Source: an uncultured Pirellulaceae bacterium (GTDB lineage: Bacteria > Planctomycetota > Planctomycetia > Pirellulales > Pirellulaceae). From it: a stretch of 48,997 bases of DNA. The stretch covers positions 1 to 48,997 of the forward strand of contig CALKCC010000183.1 in the NCBI GenBank assembly GCA_938082855.1, in the 5' to 3' direction. Below, piece after piece: positions 36,026 to 46,900 of the stretch (the first letter of the stretch is position 1; every line of letters starts with the position of its first letter). The notes below the pieces were generated by a model, which was not told where the DNA came from, ran no database searches, and was given only the letters and a program-made list of their open reading frames with translations. The translations under genes were made by a program, and so were the position numbers.

Positions 36026-37040
36026 CCCTTAATACTCGCACCATTTCACGCACGTTATATCCACACATTTCCAGATAAGACTTGGCGAACTCTCTAGCAC
36101 CAACCTGATGAGACATCTTCGCCACCTTAGCGTCTGTATTCATCTCAACAAACCGAGCATGACGTGGATCATAATAAGCGTTTGCCAGTACGGCTTTAAT
36201 GTCATCCTTTCGGACTTGTTTCACCAACTTGGCGACGTGGCTCGGAGTCGGCTGCAAGCCAGGCTTGGGCTCCAGATGTCCAACAATTTGGAAACCAAAG
36301 TCTCTACAGAAATAAACCCACATCGGATGATCATCAATTAGCTTGGTCCCCTGATAAGGTTCCACTAAGGCGAGCAAGCCACCTAGCTTATCCAATTCCT
36401 TTTCCTGTTTGAGATAAGCCGTTAACATCCCCTGATGTTTCAACTGCATGAGTTGATCGAGCTGCTCATCCTTATACTTGGCAGCCAAAGTTTCACCGAT
36501 GAGCATTTTTCCAAACCGAGTTGCAAAATCATCGTATCGGCTTTCGTAGTATTTCTTTTCCTCGGGCCATAAAAAGCTGAAGTGTGCTGTGAGATAACGA
36601 GCAATCTTCAGCCCATTAATCGGCGACAACATGTAATGTGGATTTCCGCCTGGATGAACATCGCCATCACTGCGGGAAATCGGGCCTTTCGGTACCTCCA
36701 TTGGCTTGATGACGCGCGACGTATCGATAAACCCCTTGCCACCAGGTTGTACCTGTTTATTTCGAGACTGTTCCAGCAACGGTGGAGCCCATCCTACTTC
36801 TTGTTCCAAGCCGTTTTGAATATACACATCGGCTTTAGCAAGATCGCGAATGAACGAGGGACGAGGCGTGATAAAGTGGGGATCTTCCGACCCCTTCACA
36901 AAGACAATCACTTCCACTTTGTCACCGCCTATTTCACGTGCCAAGTCTCCCAAATCAGGGATCGTTGCACAGACCAGATGCTGCGCATACAGATTTGGAC
37001 TCAGAAACAGTACGGCTACCGCCGCTAACAAAAATCTCAT
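36018..37040 (-). CDS. Metal ABC transporter substrate-binding protein (ZnuA-like)
   Basis: Periplasmic cluster-9 (A-1) binding protein for zinc or manganese, 340 residues. Start 37040 gives signal peptide MRFLLAAVAVLFLSPNLYAQ and has AGAGGAAAG close upstream; the frame extends 11 codons further. Candidate metal ligands are His in GSEDPHFITPRPS, His in GGNPHYMLSP, His in LIDDHPMWVYF and Asp/Glu in NAYYDPRH. It lacks the His/Asp-rich loop typical of ZnuA; that richness is instead in the permease. First gene of the operon. Confidence 0.9.
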   Translation of the reverse strand: MRFLLAAVAVLFLSPNLYAQHLVCATIPDLGDLAREIGGDKVEVIVFVKGSEDPHFITPRPSFIRDLAKADVYIQNGLEQEVGWAPPLLEQSRNKQVQPGGKGFIDTSRVIKPMEVPKGPISRSDGDVHPGGNPHYMLSPINGLKIARYLTAHFSFLWPEEKKYYESRYDDFATRFGKMLIGETLAAKYKDEQLDQLMQLKHQGMLTAYLKQEKELDKLGGLLALVEPYQGTKLIDDHPMWVYFCRDFGFQIVGHLEPKPGLQPTPSHVAKLVKQVRKDDIKAVLANAYYDPRHARFVEMNTDAKVAKMSHQVGAREFAKSYLEMCGYNVREMVRVLRGE

Positions 37041-37182
37041 TTCTTTCCTCTCAGGGTATGATCGTGAAATCACATCTTCGAATCAATCAAAACTCGGCTC
37101 AGGAGCAACCCATGCTAGTACGAATCGAATTAAACGACCGTTCGTGCTATTAATTCAGTATTTACTCGTAACTTCAGCCACC

Positions 37183-38139
37183 CTAGGCAAGAGTCAAACA
37201 ACGCTCGATATAAGCTCGGGATTTGTTAATTGCAGCTGTTACTTCCGTCACAGTCGGCAAGATCGGTATTCCTCGAGGGACAGGGTGCATAAATATTTCC
37301 ACGAATCCCTGGTAATCTACATCTTTCAGGGCCTTCACAATCGGACGGTAATCCAGCCCACCACCGAATCCCGGCATTTGTTGCATCTCAATTTCTTTCG
37401 AAGCTTTTGTACGTATTCCTTCACTATGCTCCTGAAAATAAATAAAGGGAACATGCTCTGAACAGAGGTCTCGACACAGCTGGGGGATTTGTTCTTCCCA
37501 CTTGTGTAAATGATGAAATGCCAGGGCAATCCCCAGATGTTTGGAACGATTGAATTCCGCAAAGTACTTCAATGCGTCAGGATGATACAGAAGCTGGCGA
37601 TCATGATTCTCTAACGCGATCGTGACTCCTAATTCCTCTGCCCGAGCCACGTGCGGTTTCATCTGTTCGAGAAATGCCTTAACTGCTGACTTGGCTTCCG
37701 CTCCTTCGGGTTCCCGTGGTCCACGTGTGCCGCAGAGAACAATCTTCCCTTTCAGACCCTTCAACCATTTCATCTCTTCCTGCAGCCCGAATGGTCCCAA
37801 TGGGTATCGAGTGCTTACACCCAATTCGACTTCGTGTTTTTTCAATAGCTGCTGAAAGGCCTCCACGCCCATTTCGTCGATTTGTTCACGCTGATTACCA
37901 TGCACGCGACACCAAATATCGATCGTGTTTGCTCCCGTCTTCCGAACTTCCGGCAAGATGTCCTTCAAGGCAAACTCACCATACATCGCAGACGAAACGA
38001 TGTAGTTCAATCGATATGGCTGATCTCGCTCTAGCAACTCGGCTCCGCTAACCTCTTTTACTCCCAATCCAGTTACTGCCGCAGTCATAGCTGTCGCCTG
38101 ATGAAAGGACCGGCGAGTGATTTGGCTATTCAATTTCAT
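37183..38139 (-). CDS. Exported sugar phosphate isomerase/epimerase-like TIM-barrel protein
   Basis: A 318-residue xylose-isomerase-like TIM-barrel protein. The N-terminus has a twin-arginine motif (TRRSFHQATAM) and a hydrophobic stretch, so it is probably exported, as in many planctomycete members. Barrel features: NTIDIWCRVHG, VTIALENHDRQ (Glu and His likely metal ligands), LGIALAFHHLHKW, FIYFQEHSEG and GFVEIFMHPV. The family binds a divalent metal. An AAGGACAG site lies upstream of the ATG. Separated from the metal importer by about 140 bases. Substrate unknown. Confidence 0.85.
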   Translation of the reverse strand: MKLNSQITRRSFHQATAMTAAVTGLGVKEVSGAELLERDQPYRLNYIVSSAMYGEFALKDILPEVRKTGANTIDIWCRVHGNQREQIDEMGVEAFQQLLKKHEVELGVSTRYPLGPFGLQEEMKWLKGLKGKIVLCGTRGPREPEGAEAKSAVKAFLEQMKPHVARAEELGVTIALENHDRQLLYHPDALKYFAEFNRSKHLGIALAFHHLHKWEEQIPQLCRDLCSEHVPFIYFQEHSEGIRTKASKEIEMQQMPGFGGGLDYRPIVKALKDVDYQGFVEIFMHPVPRGIPILPTVTEVTAAINKSRAYIERCLTLA

Positions 38140-38271
38140 TGATGGACTGTCCTTTATTATCGATTTGATGGCCCGATTAATATCTGTACTGCAAAGAGTT
38201 TGAGAACCTACAGGATTCGCTACCTATTAAACTGGAGTGAATCCCCATCATTCTAAAATATTGAAAAACAA

Positions 38272-39369
38272 ATGCGTCTGTTCAATCGCTTCGTCGGGCT
38301 AGCTATGATTCTCACCTCGAGTGTAGTCATTGCTAATGACAACCAAGTTATCTCGGGTCATGTAATCTCTGTCAATCTAGCCAAAAGTGAACTCATCATT
38401 GAAGACCGGGAACATCAGCAGTCTGTAATCAAAGTCGCACGAAGTACACGCATCTTTCATGATGACCAAAAACTCACATTAATCACCTTGTGCCCGAAAC
38501 AGCGTCTGTCGGTTTCAATCGATTCTTCCATCCCAGCGGCGGACCGAATTGAATTGCTCGGAGAACGAAAGTTTCCTCCCAAATTTCTTTACCCGACTAA
38601 CGATTTGGTCACTGTCATCCCAGGCACACTGCCTCTCATCATCTCTGCTCCCCATGGCGGTCGCGAGATGATTCCGGGAGTCCCTAAACGGAAGGATGAT
38701 ACGATTCCAAAATTCGTTATCACCATGGATTCCAATACCTATGAATTGGCACGATCCATTACCGACAAAATCGAACAGCAGCTTGAAGGAAGACCCTGGT
38801 TTATCGGAGCGAAGTTTCATCGCTCGTATCTGGATGTGAATCGTTCAATGGAACATGGACTTGAACACAAAAATGCTCAAGAGGTTTACGTCGCTTACCA
38901 CCGGGCTCTTCAACACGCAATTTCACAGGTGGCATGTCAGTACCAAACAGGACTCTTGATCGATGTCCACGGCCAAAGCAGATTACCTGATGTCGTCTGG
39001 CGAGGTACGCGCAAAGGAACCACGATGGGTGGACTCGTGGATCAATTTGGCTGGGAACCGATCGAGGGGAAACTGAGCCTCATGCATTCTTTTAACGAAT
39101 TCGGCTATTCAATACATCCCAAGGGGGTCGAAGCCGACGAAGCCCCATTCACCGGCGGCTTTATTACCGGAACCTATGGATACCCTTATGGTCTCAATGC
39201 AATTCAACTTGAATACGGGTACTCGTTTCGAGCCAGTAAGGAAATATATCTTAAGACCGCTCAGGATACCGCCAACGCCATTCTCAGGTTTCATAATCGC
39301 TATTTGATGAAGAAGTTAGAATGTGCCGTAGACGTCGAGAATCGTGAATTGCCTCAGCAGACCAAGTAG
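38272..39369 (+). CDS. Exported N-formylglutamate amidohydrolase-like protein
   Basis: A 365-residue protein. Signal peptide MRLFNRFVGLAMILTSSVVIAN, then an N-terminal domain of about 80 residues that looks beta-rich (QVISGHVISVNLAKSELIIED), then an N-formylglutamate amidohydrolase-type domain with LPLIISAPHGGREMIPGVP (about 121-139), KFHRSYLDVNRS (about 182-193), LLIDVHGQSRLPD (about 225-237) and LNAIQLEYGYSFR. His/Asp in these motifs would bind zinc. Cytosolic family members act in histidine breakdown; a secreted version is more likely a peptidoglycan- or peptide-amide hydrolase. No histidine pathway genes are nearby. It may start a plus-strand operon with the next three genes. Confidence 0.8.
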   Translation: MRLFNRFVGLAMILTSSVVIANDNQVISGHVISVNLAKSELIIEDREHQQSVIKVARSTRIFHDDQKLTLITLCPKQRLSVSIDSSIPAADRIELLGERKFPPKFLYPTNDLVTVIPGTLPLIISAPHGGREMIPGVPKRKDDTIPKFVITMDSNTYELARSITDKIEQQLEGRPWFIGAKFHRSYLDVNRSMEHGLEHKNAQEVYVAYHRALQHAISQVACQYQTGLLIDVHGQSRLPDVVWRGTRKGTTMGGLVDQFGWEPIEGKLSLMHSFNEFGYSIHPKGVEADEAPFTGGFITGTYGYPYGLNAIQLEYGYSFRASKEIYLKTAQDTANAILRFHNRYLMKKLECAVDVENRELPQQTK

Positions 39370-39409
39370 AATATAGGAATTCCAATTCTGCTTTACGGAG
39401 TTCTGGGCT

Positions 39410-40807
39410 ATGAGCCAATCACAACCTCGTCGCGACTTTTTACAACAATCTCTAGCGGCCGCAACGCTTTGGAGCTTGATTCCTGATTCCCTTAAGGCAG
39501 ACGAGCATCGCACCCGCAGTCTTTCCCTTTCTCGATTCACGGTCGATATTACACCGCCTGAAGGACACTCTCTATGCGGCGGCTGGATTACTCCAGTGAA
39601 AGATGTGACCGATGAATTACAAGCACTCGGATTAGTCCTCCAGGGAGCAGGTAAGCCGATTGTTGTTATGGCTATCGACTGGACTGCATTATCCAATGGT
39701 GGCCATTTACTCTGGAGAACCAAAATAGCCGAGGCTGTGGGCACTACTCCGGAAAGAGTTGCTATTCACTGTGTCCATCAACACAACGCTCCGTTTGCCT
39801 GTCTTGAAGCTCAAGCCATTGTCGAAGCACAGGGAGATTTGCCTCACATTGTCATGGTGGACTACTTCCACGACTGCATCGATCGAATTGCACGGGCGGC
39901 CAAAGAGAGTCTCACTCGACTTAGTCCAGTCACGCACGTGGGGAAGGGCGAAGCCCGTGTGGAAAAAGTCGCGTCCAACCGCCGAATCTATCGCGATGAA
40001 AATGGCGTCATCAAAGCGATGCGCGGCAGTAGTTGCAAAGACCCTAAGCTGCGAGCTATGACCGAAGGTACGATCGACCCGATGCTCAAGACGATCTCCT
40101 TCTACAACGAAGATCAATGTGTCGCTGCCATTCATTACTATGCCACACACCCGATGAGCTACTACGGTGACGGTTTGGTGACGAGTGATTTTGTAGGAAT
40201 TGCACGTAAACGCTTACAACAGGAACAGCCTGATTGTCACCACATTTACTTTACGGGAGCCGCAGGCAATGTCTCTGCCGGAAAGTACAACGACGGTAGT
40301 CATCCGGTTCGGCCCATCCTCGCACAACGCATCTATGAGGGCATGATCGGGGCGTTGAAAAACACTAACAAATCCCCCATCGAAACCGTTAGCTGGCGAA
40401 CCGTGGAAATACTACCGGAGGTTCGCAGTACATTCGATAAAGAGGAGTTACTAAAAGTTATTTCTAATAAAGACGGGAGTGTCGTAAGTCGTAATCGCCC
40501 GTCTTATATGCTGGCCTGGCTGAATCGAGTGCAGAGAAAGCAACCGATTGTACTGAGCTCACTGGGAATCAACGATATTTCGACTATCCATTTACCAGCC
40601 GAGTCCTTTATCGAATACCAATTGCGGGCTCAACAGCTTGCTCCGAAGCAATTTGTCGCCACAGCCGCATACGGCGACGGTGGCCCGTGGTATCTGCCTG
40701 TGAAAGAAGAGTACCCGGCAATGGGTTATGAAGTGCGTGTTGCATTTTGTGAACCGACGATTGATGAAATCATGACTGCTGGCATTAAAGAATTGTTGGG
40801 AGTCTAA
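39410..40807 (+). CDS. Exported neutral/alkaline ceramidase-like protein
   Basis: A 465-residue protein of the neutral/alkaline non-lysosomal ceramidase N-terminal family. A twin-arginine signal (PRRDFLQQSLAAATLWS) precedes the domain. Motifs resemble the zinc site of neutral ceramidase: FTVDITPPEG, AIDWTALSNG, HCVHQHNAP (about 123-131), YATHPMSYYG and the FTGAAGNVSAGKY segment (about 282-294). Many planctomycete homologs are annotated only as this domain; lipid amide hydrolysis is unproven. GGAG lies about ten bases before the ATG. It ends five bases before the next gene, so the two are co-transcribed. Confidence 0.82.
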   Translation: MSQSQPRRDFLQQSLAAATLWSLIPDSLKADEHRTRSLSLSRFTVDITPPEGHSLCGGWITPVKDVTDELQALGLVLQGAGKPIVVMAIDWTALSNGGHLLWRTKIAEAVGTTPERVAIHCVHQHNAPFACLEAQAIVEAQGDLPHIVMVDYFHDCIDRIARAAKESLTRLSPVTHVGKGEARVEKVASNRRIYRDENGVIKAMRGSSCKDPKLRAMTEGTIDPMLKTISFYNEDQCVAAIHYYATHPMSYYGDGLVTSDFVGIARKRLQQEQPDCHHIYFTGAAGNVSAGKYNDGSHPVRPILAQRIYEGMIGALKNTNKSPIETVSWRTVEILPEVRSTFDKEELLKVISNKDGSVVSRNRPSYMLAWLNRVQRKQPIVLSSLGINDISTIHLPAESFIEYQLRAQQLAPKQFVATAAYGDGGPWYLPVKEEYPAMGYEVRVAFCEPTIDEIMTAGIKELLGV

Positions 40808-40812
40808 AACAC

Positions 40813-43800
40813 ATGAAGAGAACTATTTCGGGGACCTTAACTCTTGCCTTGTTACTATCGCTAACTTCGCTCCTATTTGCACAAGACAATCGTGTGGTCA
40901 CTGAGGCTGATATGCCTCGAATCCCGCATACTGAACTTAAAGATGTCTTGTCGACCTTTAAGCTGGCTGACGGCTTTGAGCTTGAGTTAGTCGCCGGCGA
41001 ACCTCTAGTTTCAGATCCGGTCGCAGCCTGTTTTGATGCTAGCGGCCGCATGTTCGTTGCTGAAATGCACGGCTACCCTTTCTCGCAAGAACCCACCCAA
41101 CTAAACCCTGCCGGTGGTGGCCTTCAAGATGCCGGAATTATCCGCATGCTAGAGGACACTGACAAAGATGGCACGATGGATCGAAGCGTTGTCTTTGCCG
41201 ACAAATTGAGTTGGCCAACCTCGGTGCTACCTTACAACGGAGGTATCTTTGTGATGGCTCCACAGTATCTTTACTATCTGAAAGATACTGACGGCGATGA
41301 CAAGGCTGATGTACGTGAAGTCGTCCTCTCCGGATTTGGAAGAAACAACGTCCAGTCCGTTGCCAATGGGCTCATCTGGGGGCTTGATAATAAAATCTAC
41401 TTCGCCGCCGGGCGCAACCCAAAGACTCTATTACACCGAGGGAATCCGCTTTTCCCGGTAAGCGGAGCGGATCTAAGCTTCGACCCAAAGACGGAGAAAT
41501 TTGAACTCGTAACCGGAGGAGTACAATTCGGGCACTCCAGAGACATCTGGGGCACTCGTTTTGTGTGCAGCAATAGCAACCACATTCAGCAAGTCATACA
41601 CCCGCAACATTACATCACACGCAACCCATATCTGGTCGCCTCCGGCATGGTTCGTGGCATCGCAACAGACGGAGCAAGTGCCAGGGTATTTCGATTGAGT
41701 CCTCCGGAACCTTGGCGAATCGTACGGCAAAAGTGGCGTGCTCTCGACAAAGGCTATCGATTAGTCATCAACGACGACGGGGGCTGGGAGTTTATTCCTG
41801 TTGACCCTTCCAAGCCTGCTGGCGGCGTCCCCACTGAATATCCCGTCGGATTCTTTACCTCGGCAACTGGAATAACAATCTATTCCGGCGATGCGTACCC
41901 TGCAAAATATCAAGGTAATGCGTTTGTTGGAGACGTCGGCGGAAATCTGGTTCACCGAAAGACGGTCAATAGCGACGGCGTCATCTACTCGAGCAAGCGA
42001 GCAGATGAGGGAGTGGAATTCATACAATCCACCGATAACTGGTTTCGCCCAGTTAATTTTCTCAACGCACCGGACGGTACGTTACACGTATTAGATATGT
42101 ATCGTGAGACCGTTGAACACCCTTACTCCATTCCCGCTGAAATCAAAGAATTCCTGCATTTAACAAGTGGGAAGGATCGCGGTCGCATTTACCGAGTGGT
42201 TCGCAAAGACATGCAAATCCGCCGCCCTCTCAATCTCGCCGCCATGAGTAGTCTCGAATTGGTCGGACAACTGAGTTCGACGAACGGTTGGAATCGCGAC
42301 ACCGCCCAACGTCTGCTGGTAGAACGGAATGACCGTGGAGTTCGGTTGGCATTGGATGACTTGGTTCTCAAAGGCGAGTCCTCTCTGGGGCGTCTTCATG
42401 CTTTATATACCTTGAAGGGACTTGGGCTACTTGCACCAGCTCATGTCTTTGGCGGTCTACTGGATTCCAACCCCCGCGTTAAGGCACATGCTGTAAAGCT
42501 CGCTGAGCCTTACCTTCAGGAGCACGTCAATTTAATTCAGCATCTCAATCGACTAGCCTCTCACCCGAGTGAACATGTCCGAGTTCAGGTCGCGTATTCG
42601 TTAGGAGAAGCGAATCCTCAATACGCTACCGAGGGGCTTATAACGCTGGCCTTAGCTTCTAATTCCACTTCGGAAATTCGCACGGCGCTGCTTTCATCGA
42701 TCGGAACACAGGCTGAAGACTTTCTGCTTCAACTGCTGCGGCGGGGTGGTGGAAACCCACAACTGCCAACGATCGCCTTACAAACTGCCATCATTGTGGG
42801 ATCTGATAAAGATGATTCCAAATCGATTCAGGCCTTAATGGAAATCAATAAATTCGACGCAACTGAACAACAGATCATCCTACGGGGCATCGGCGAAGGG
42901 CTGAAGCGACGAGGTTTATCCCTGCAGGCTTTGCTCAAAAAGAAGACCACTCCGGAATCCTTGAATGCCCATCTGCAAAATACCTTTACCAAAGCAGAGG
43001 CCGTAGCCATAGACTCACGCGTCGAGTTACCACATCGTATATCAGCAATACAATTACTTGCTTTTTCACACCTCGACTCAACATCAACCACTCTCACCAA
43101 ATTACTCACGGCTCAAACTCCGCAGGCCATGCAAATCCAAGTGGTCCAAACACTAGGTTCAATCAATCCACCGGAGTTGGCCAGCCATTTACTGAACCGC
43201 TGGAAAGGCCATAGTCCATTAGTACGAAGAGAAGTAATTGATGTGTTGGCAAGTACAGTAGGTAATGCCGTTGAAGTACTAAACGCTGTTGAAGCTGGGC
43301 AGATTCAACGAGTGGAAATTGAGCGTGACAAAAAACAACTGTTGCTACAACACCCTGATTCTTCCGTCCAAAAGTTAAGCCAACGCCTCTTTGGAAACGA
43401 AGCTGAGTCCGACCGTGCTAAGGTGGTTCAACAATTCCAACATGTACTTGAGCTCGAAGGACGACAGATTCCCGGGAAGGAAGTCTTTCGAAAGAAGTGC
43501 TCGCTTTGTCATCAGGCCGGATCGATCGGAGTCCAAGTAGCTCCTAATCTCGCAAGTGTCAAAAACAAGTCGGAAGCAGATCTCTTAATTTCGATACTGG
43601 ATCCCAATCGAGAAGCTCAACCTAACTTCAACGTGTATACCGTTGTCACCTTACAGGGCAAAGTACTCAACGGGATCATTGCTTCTGAAACAGCCACTAG
43701 CATCACTCTGAAACGGGCGGAAGGAAAGCAAGACGTAGTATTACGAAATAACATCGATGAGTTACTATCCAACGGCGTTTCGCTCATGCCTGAAGGGTTG

Positions 43801-43872
43801 GAAAAGGAGCTCACCGCTCAGGATCTCGCAGATGTCATCGCCTTCATAAAACAAAGTAAAGAGCTTAAATAA
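40813..43872 (+). CDS. PVC-type heme-binding membrane-bound dehydrogenase-like protein (paralog A)
   Basis: A 1019-residue exported protein of the large Planctomycetes/Verrucomicrobia dehydrogenase family. Signal peptide MKRTISGTLTLALLLSLTSL. A soluble-glucose-dehydrogenase-like propeller spans about 40-470 (SDPVAACFDASGRMFVAEMHG, DTDKDGTMDRS, GATDGASARVFRLSP-like TDGASARVFRLSP). HEAT-like helical repeats follow (about 480-860), and a cytochrome c domain at the C-terminus contains CSLCH (about 896-900), then ILDPNREAQPNFNVYT and MPEGLEKELTAQDLADVIAF. It likely passes electrons from a sugar-type substrate to the heme; substrate unknown. It is tandem with a paralog. Confidence 0.88.
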   Translation: MKRTISGTLTLALLLSLTSLLFAQDNRVVTEADMPRIPHTELKDVLSTFKLADGFELELVAGEPLVSDPVAACFDASGRMFVAEMHGYPFSQEPTQLNPAGGGLQDAGIIRMLEDTDKDGTMDRSVVFADKLSWPTSVLPYNGGIFVMAPQYLYYLKDTDGDDKADVREVVLSGFGRNNVQSVANGLIWGLDNKIYFAAGRNPKTLLHRGNPLFPVSGADLSFDPKTEKFELVTGGVQFGHSRDIWGTRFVCSNSNHIQQVIHPQHYITRNPYLVASGMVRGIATDGASARVFRLSPPEPWRIVRQKWRALDKGYRLVINDDGGWEFIPVDPSKPAGGVPTEYPVGFFTSATGITIYSGDAYPAKYQGNAFVGDVGGNLVHRKTVNSDGVIYSSKRADEGVEFIQSTDNWFRPVNFLNAPDGTLHVLDMYRETVEHPYSIPAEIKEFLHLTSGKDRGRIYRVVRKDMQIRRPLNLAAMSSLELVGQLSSTNGWNRDTAQRLLVERNDRGVRLALDDLVLKGESSLGRLHALYTLKGLGLLAPAHVFGGLLDSNPRVKAHAVKLAEPYLQEHVNLIQHLNRLASHPSEHVRVQVAYSLGEANPQYATEGLITLALASNSTSEIRTALLSSIGTQAEDFLLQLLRRGGGNPQLPTIALQTAIIVGSDKDDSKSIQALMEINKFDATEQQIILRGIGEGLKRRGLSLQALLKKKTTPESLNAHLQNTFTKAEAVAIDSRVELPHRISAIQLLAFSHLDSTSTTLTKLLTAQTPQAMQIQVVQTLGSINPPELASHLLNRWKGHSPLVRREVIDVLASTVGNAVEVLNAVEAGQIQRVEIERDKKQLLLQHPDSSVQKLSQRLFGNEAESDRAKVVQQFQHVLELEGRQIPGKEVFRKKCSLCHQAGSIGVQVAPNLASVKNKSEADLLISILDPNREAQPNFNVYTVVTLQGKVLNGIIASETATSITLKRAEGKQDVVLRNNIDELLSNGVSLMPEGLEKELTAQDLADVIAFIKQSKELK

Positions 43873-43912
43873 GTACTGACATTCAACCAACATAAAATTG
43901 CAAGTGAACTCT

Positions 43913-46900
43913 ATGCGTCAAACGGCAATCCTTCTGACACTCTTTCTAACTGCGATTACCACAGCAGTCCTTTACTCACAGGCTCCTGAGGAAAAACCCA
44001 GTGCTGAAGAGATCAGTAAGAAAATTGATGAGTTGGCAAGTCAGATGCCACGACTGCCCTCATCGACTCCGGAACAATCCCGTAAACAAATGGAACTCCA
44101 TTCGGACTTTGAAGTTCAAATTGTTGCGACCGAGCCTTTGATTCGCGATCCCGGTGCAATCGATATCGACGAAGATGGAAAAATGTATGTATGCGAATTG
44201 CCGGAGTACAACGCTTATGCTGCCAAAGAGGATCCCGGTGAAAAGGGAGCCATCAAGCAGCTTCTCGACACCGACGGGGATGGTCGATATGACAAGGCCA
44301 CAACGTTCTTATCAGACATTCCATACCCAACTGCCGTACTCTGTTGGGATGGTGGAGTATTCATTGGTGCTGCCCCCAATATCCATTACGCCAAGGATAC
44401 AGATGGAGACGGAGTAGCTGACGAAAGTAAAATCATTCTTTCCGGTTTCGGGAGTGACCTGGCTGGTGAGGCTCACCTAAATTCATTCCGTTGGGGGCCG
44501 GATAATCGAATCCACCTATCGACTAATCTTTCCGGCGGCGACGTGAAACCTCATGACGAAGGTAAGCAAGCCATTTCCGTGCGAGGGAGAGGGATCATCT
44601 TTGATCCCCGTAATCCGGCTGACTTCGAGTTAACCAGCGGTGGCGGACAGCATGGGATGAGTATGGATAACTGGGGGCGTAAATTCGTTTGTCAAAACAG
44701 TGTCCCGGCTGAAACATTAATGTATGACGATCGATACTTAGCACGAAACCCCGTGATGCAAGCGACGAAAGCCGCTGTGTCGATCGCTCCAGATGGAAAG
44801 TTCACTCATCTATTTCGCATTAGCAAAGGCGAACCTTGGCGTGAATTGCGAACAATGCTTCGACGGACAAAACAATTCCGAGGATCAGATGAAGGCGGAA
44901 AGCCGTTTGGATTTTTTACCGGAGCTACCGGGATCACTATCTATCGGGGAGACGCATGGCCTAAGTCGATGCACGGGAACCTCATCGTTGGCGATGTTGC
45001 TAACAATCTCGTGTATCGCGCTTCCTTAAAAACAGACGGATTGAATTTAATTGCCGAACGAGCAGATGAAGGTAAGGAATTCCTAGCCTCTAAGGATCTT
45101 TGGTTTAGACCTGTCCAATTTATGAATGCTCCGGATGGAACTCTGTATGTGTTGGATATCTCTCGTGAACTAATTGAAGGGGCCGCATTTCTGCCACCGG
45201 AATTTATGAACCATCTCGATCCGGTGAGTGGTAATGATCAGGGACGTGTTTTTCGAATTGCACCAAAGGGATTTGATTCAGCCCTGACCCTCAATCTCTC
45301 CCAATGGAATACTCCCGAATTGGTCGACTTACTGGACCATAGTAATGGATGGCATCGAGATACAGCTTCTCGCCTGATTTATACGCGGCAGGACCTGTCC
45401 GCTGTGGCCAAACTTCGTCAGCTAGTCCAACAGGGGAAGACCGCTAACGGACGTTTTCTGGCTTTGTATAGCCTCCAGGGATTGGGAGCATTGGACGAGA
45501 CGAGCGTTCTTAGAGGACTTCAGGACGATGAGCCGATTGTTCGCTGGCACGCTTTAAAGACGGCTGAGTCTTTATGTAATCAATCGCCTGGCATACTGCA
45601 TACGATGAATCAGATGGTTAGTGATCCTGATATCCGAGTACGATATCAATTGGCATTTTCCATCGGACAGGCGCTCGCTCCTTCAAGAAACTCAACGTTA
45701 ACCACTCTGGCTCGGAAGGATATTGGCAATGCCTGGATGCGACTAGCGATTCTGAGTTCACTCTCAAAGGATGCGGATAAAGTCCTGTCTGCATTAGCAA
45801 CAGACGACGACTTCACAAGCCAACCCAACGGATTAGCGTTTCTGAAGGAAGTGTGTAGCCAGATTGGAATTCGCAATCGACCTCATGAGATCTCCACTGT
45901 CATCAGATTAATGGAAAAACACACCGACCTCGCAAGTCCGTTCCTAGAGGCGCTCGTCAGCAAAGTTCAGGGAGAACAACGCGAGCAGCTACTCGCCTTT
46001 ACAAGTGGAAAGACTGCAGACGTTCTGATGAAATTGGTGACGTCCGCTGTCGAGACGGCACAAAATGTTGAGCTCGAGCCAGCCACACGCATTCAAGCTA
46101 TCGAGAATCTTCAATTAGCTGAGTTTCGTCAGGTAAGCGAGTTACTGGATCAACTTCTTGACGTAAGGCAACCCTTCGAAATCAAGGCTACCGCCATCGA
46201 CACTTTGGGGGAATTTACGCAACAGGACGTGGCATTAATACTGTTGTCTCGCTGGCCGATGCTTGGCCCGACGCTTCGGATGCGAGCGGCTGAAGTTTTG
46301 CTGTCGCGAAATGTCTGGACTCATGAACTGCTTCAGGCTGTGGAGCAGGGTCGTGTAAAACGCGGAGAACTAGACCCGGCTCGCGTCGTACTACTCAAAA
46401 CACATCCGGATGAAGCGATTGCTAAACGTGTGAACAATCTGTTTGCCAATTCCGGCAATGCTGCTCGTGCAACCGTCTTGAAGGACTATCAGAGTGTATT
46501 GGATTCCGAGGGTAACTCCGAGCAAGGGAAAGCTCTGTTTAAGAAACACTGTTCCGCATGTCACCGTCTGGAGAATGTTGGAAATCAGGTTGGTGCCGAT
46601 CTAAACGGTATTCGCAACCGTGGTATGGATGCCGTCTTACTGAACATTCTTGATCCCAATCGGGAAGTCAAACCTAAGTACCTTACCTACGTTATTGTAG
46701 ACTTCGACGGCCGGAGTATTACCGGAATGATTGCGGAGGAAAGTGCCAACAGTATTACAGTGCAGAAACCCGACGGCACATCGACCACCGTATTAAGATC
46801 TGAAATAGATCTACTGAAAAGCACAGGGCTATCATTTATGCCCGAAGGTCTTGAAAAGCAGATCAACAAACAGCAAATGGCAGATCTACTAGCGTATCTA

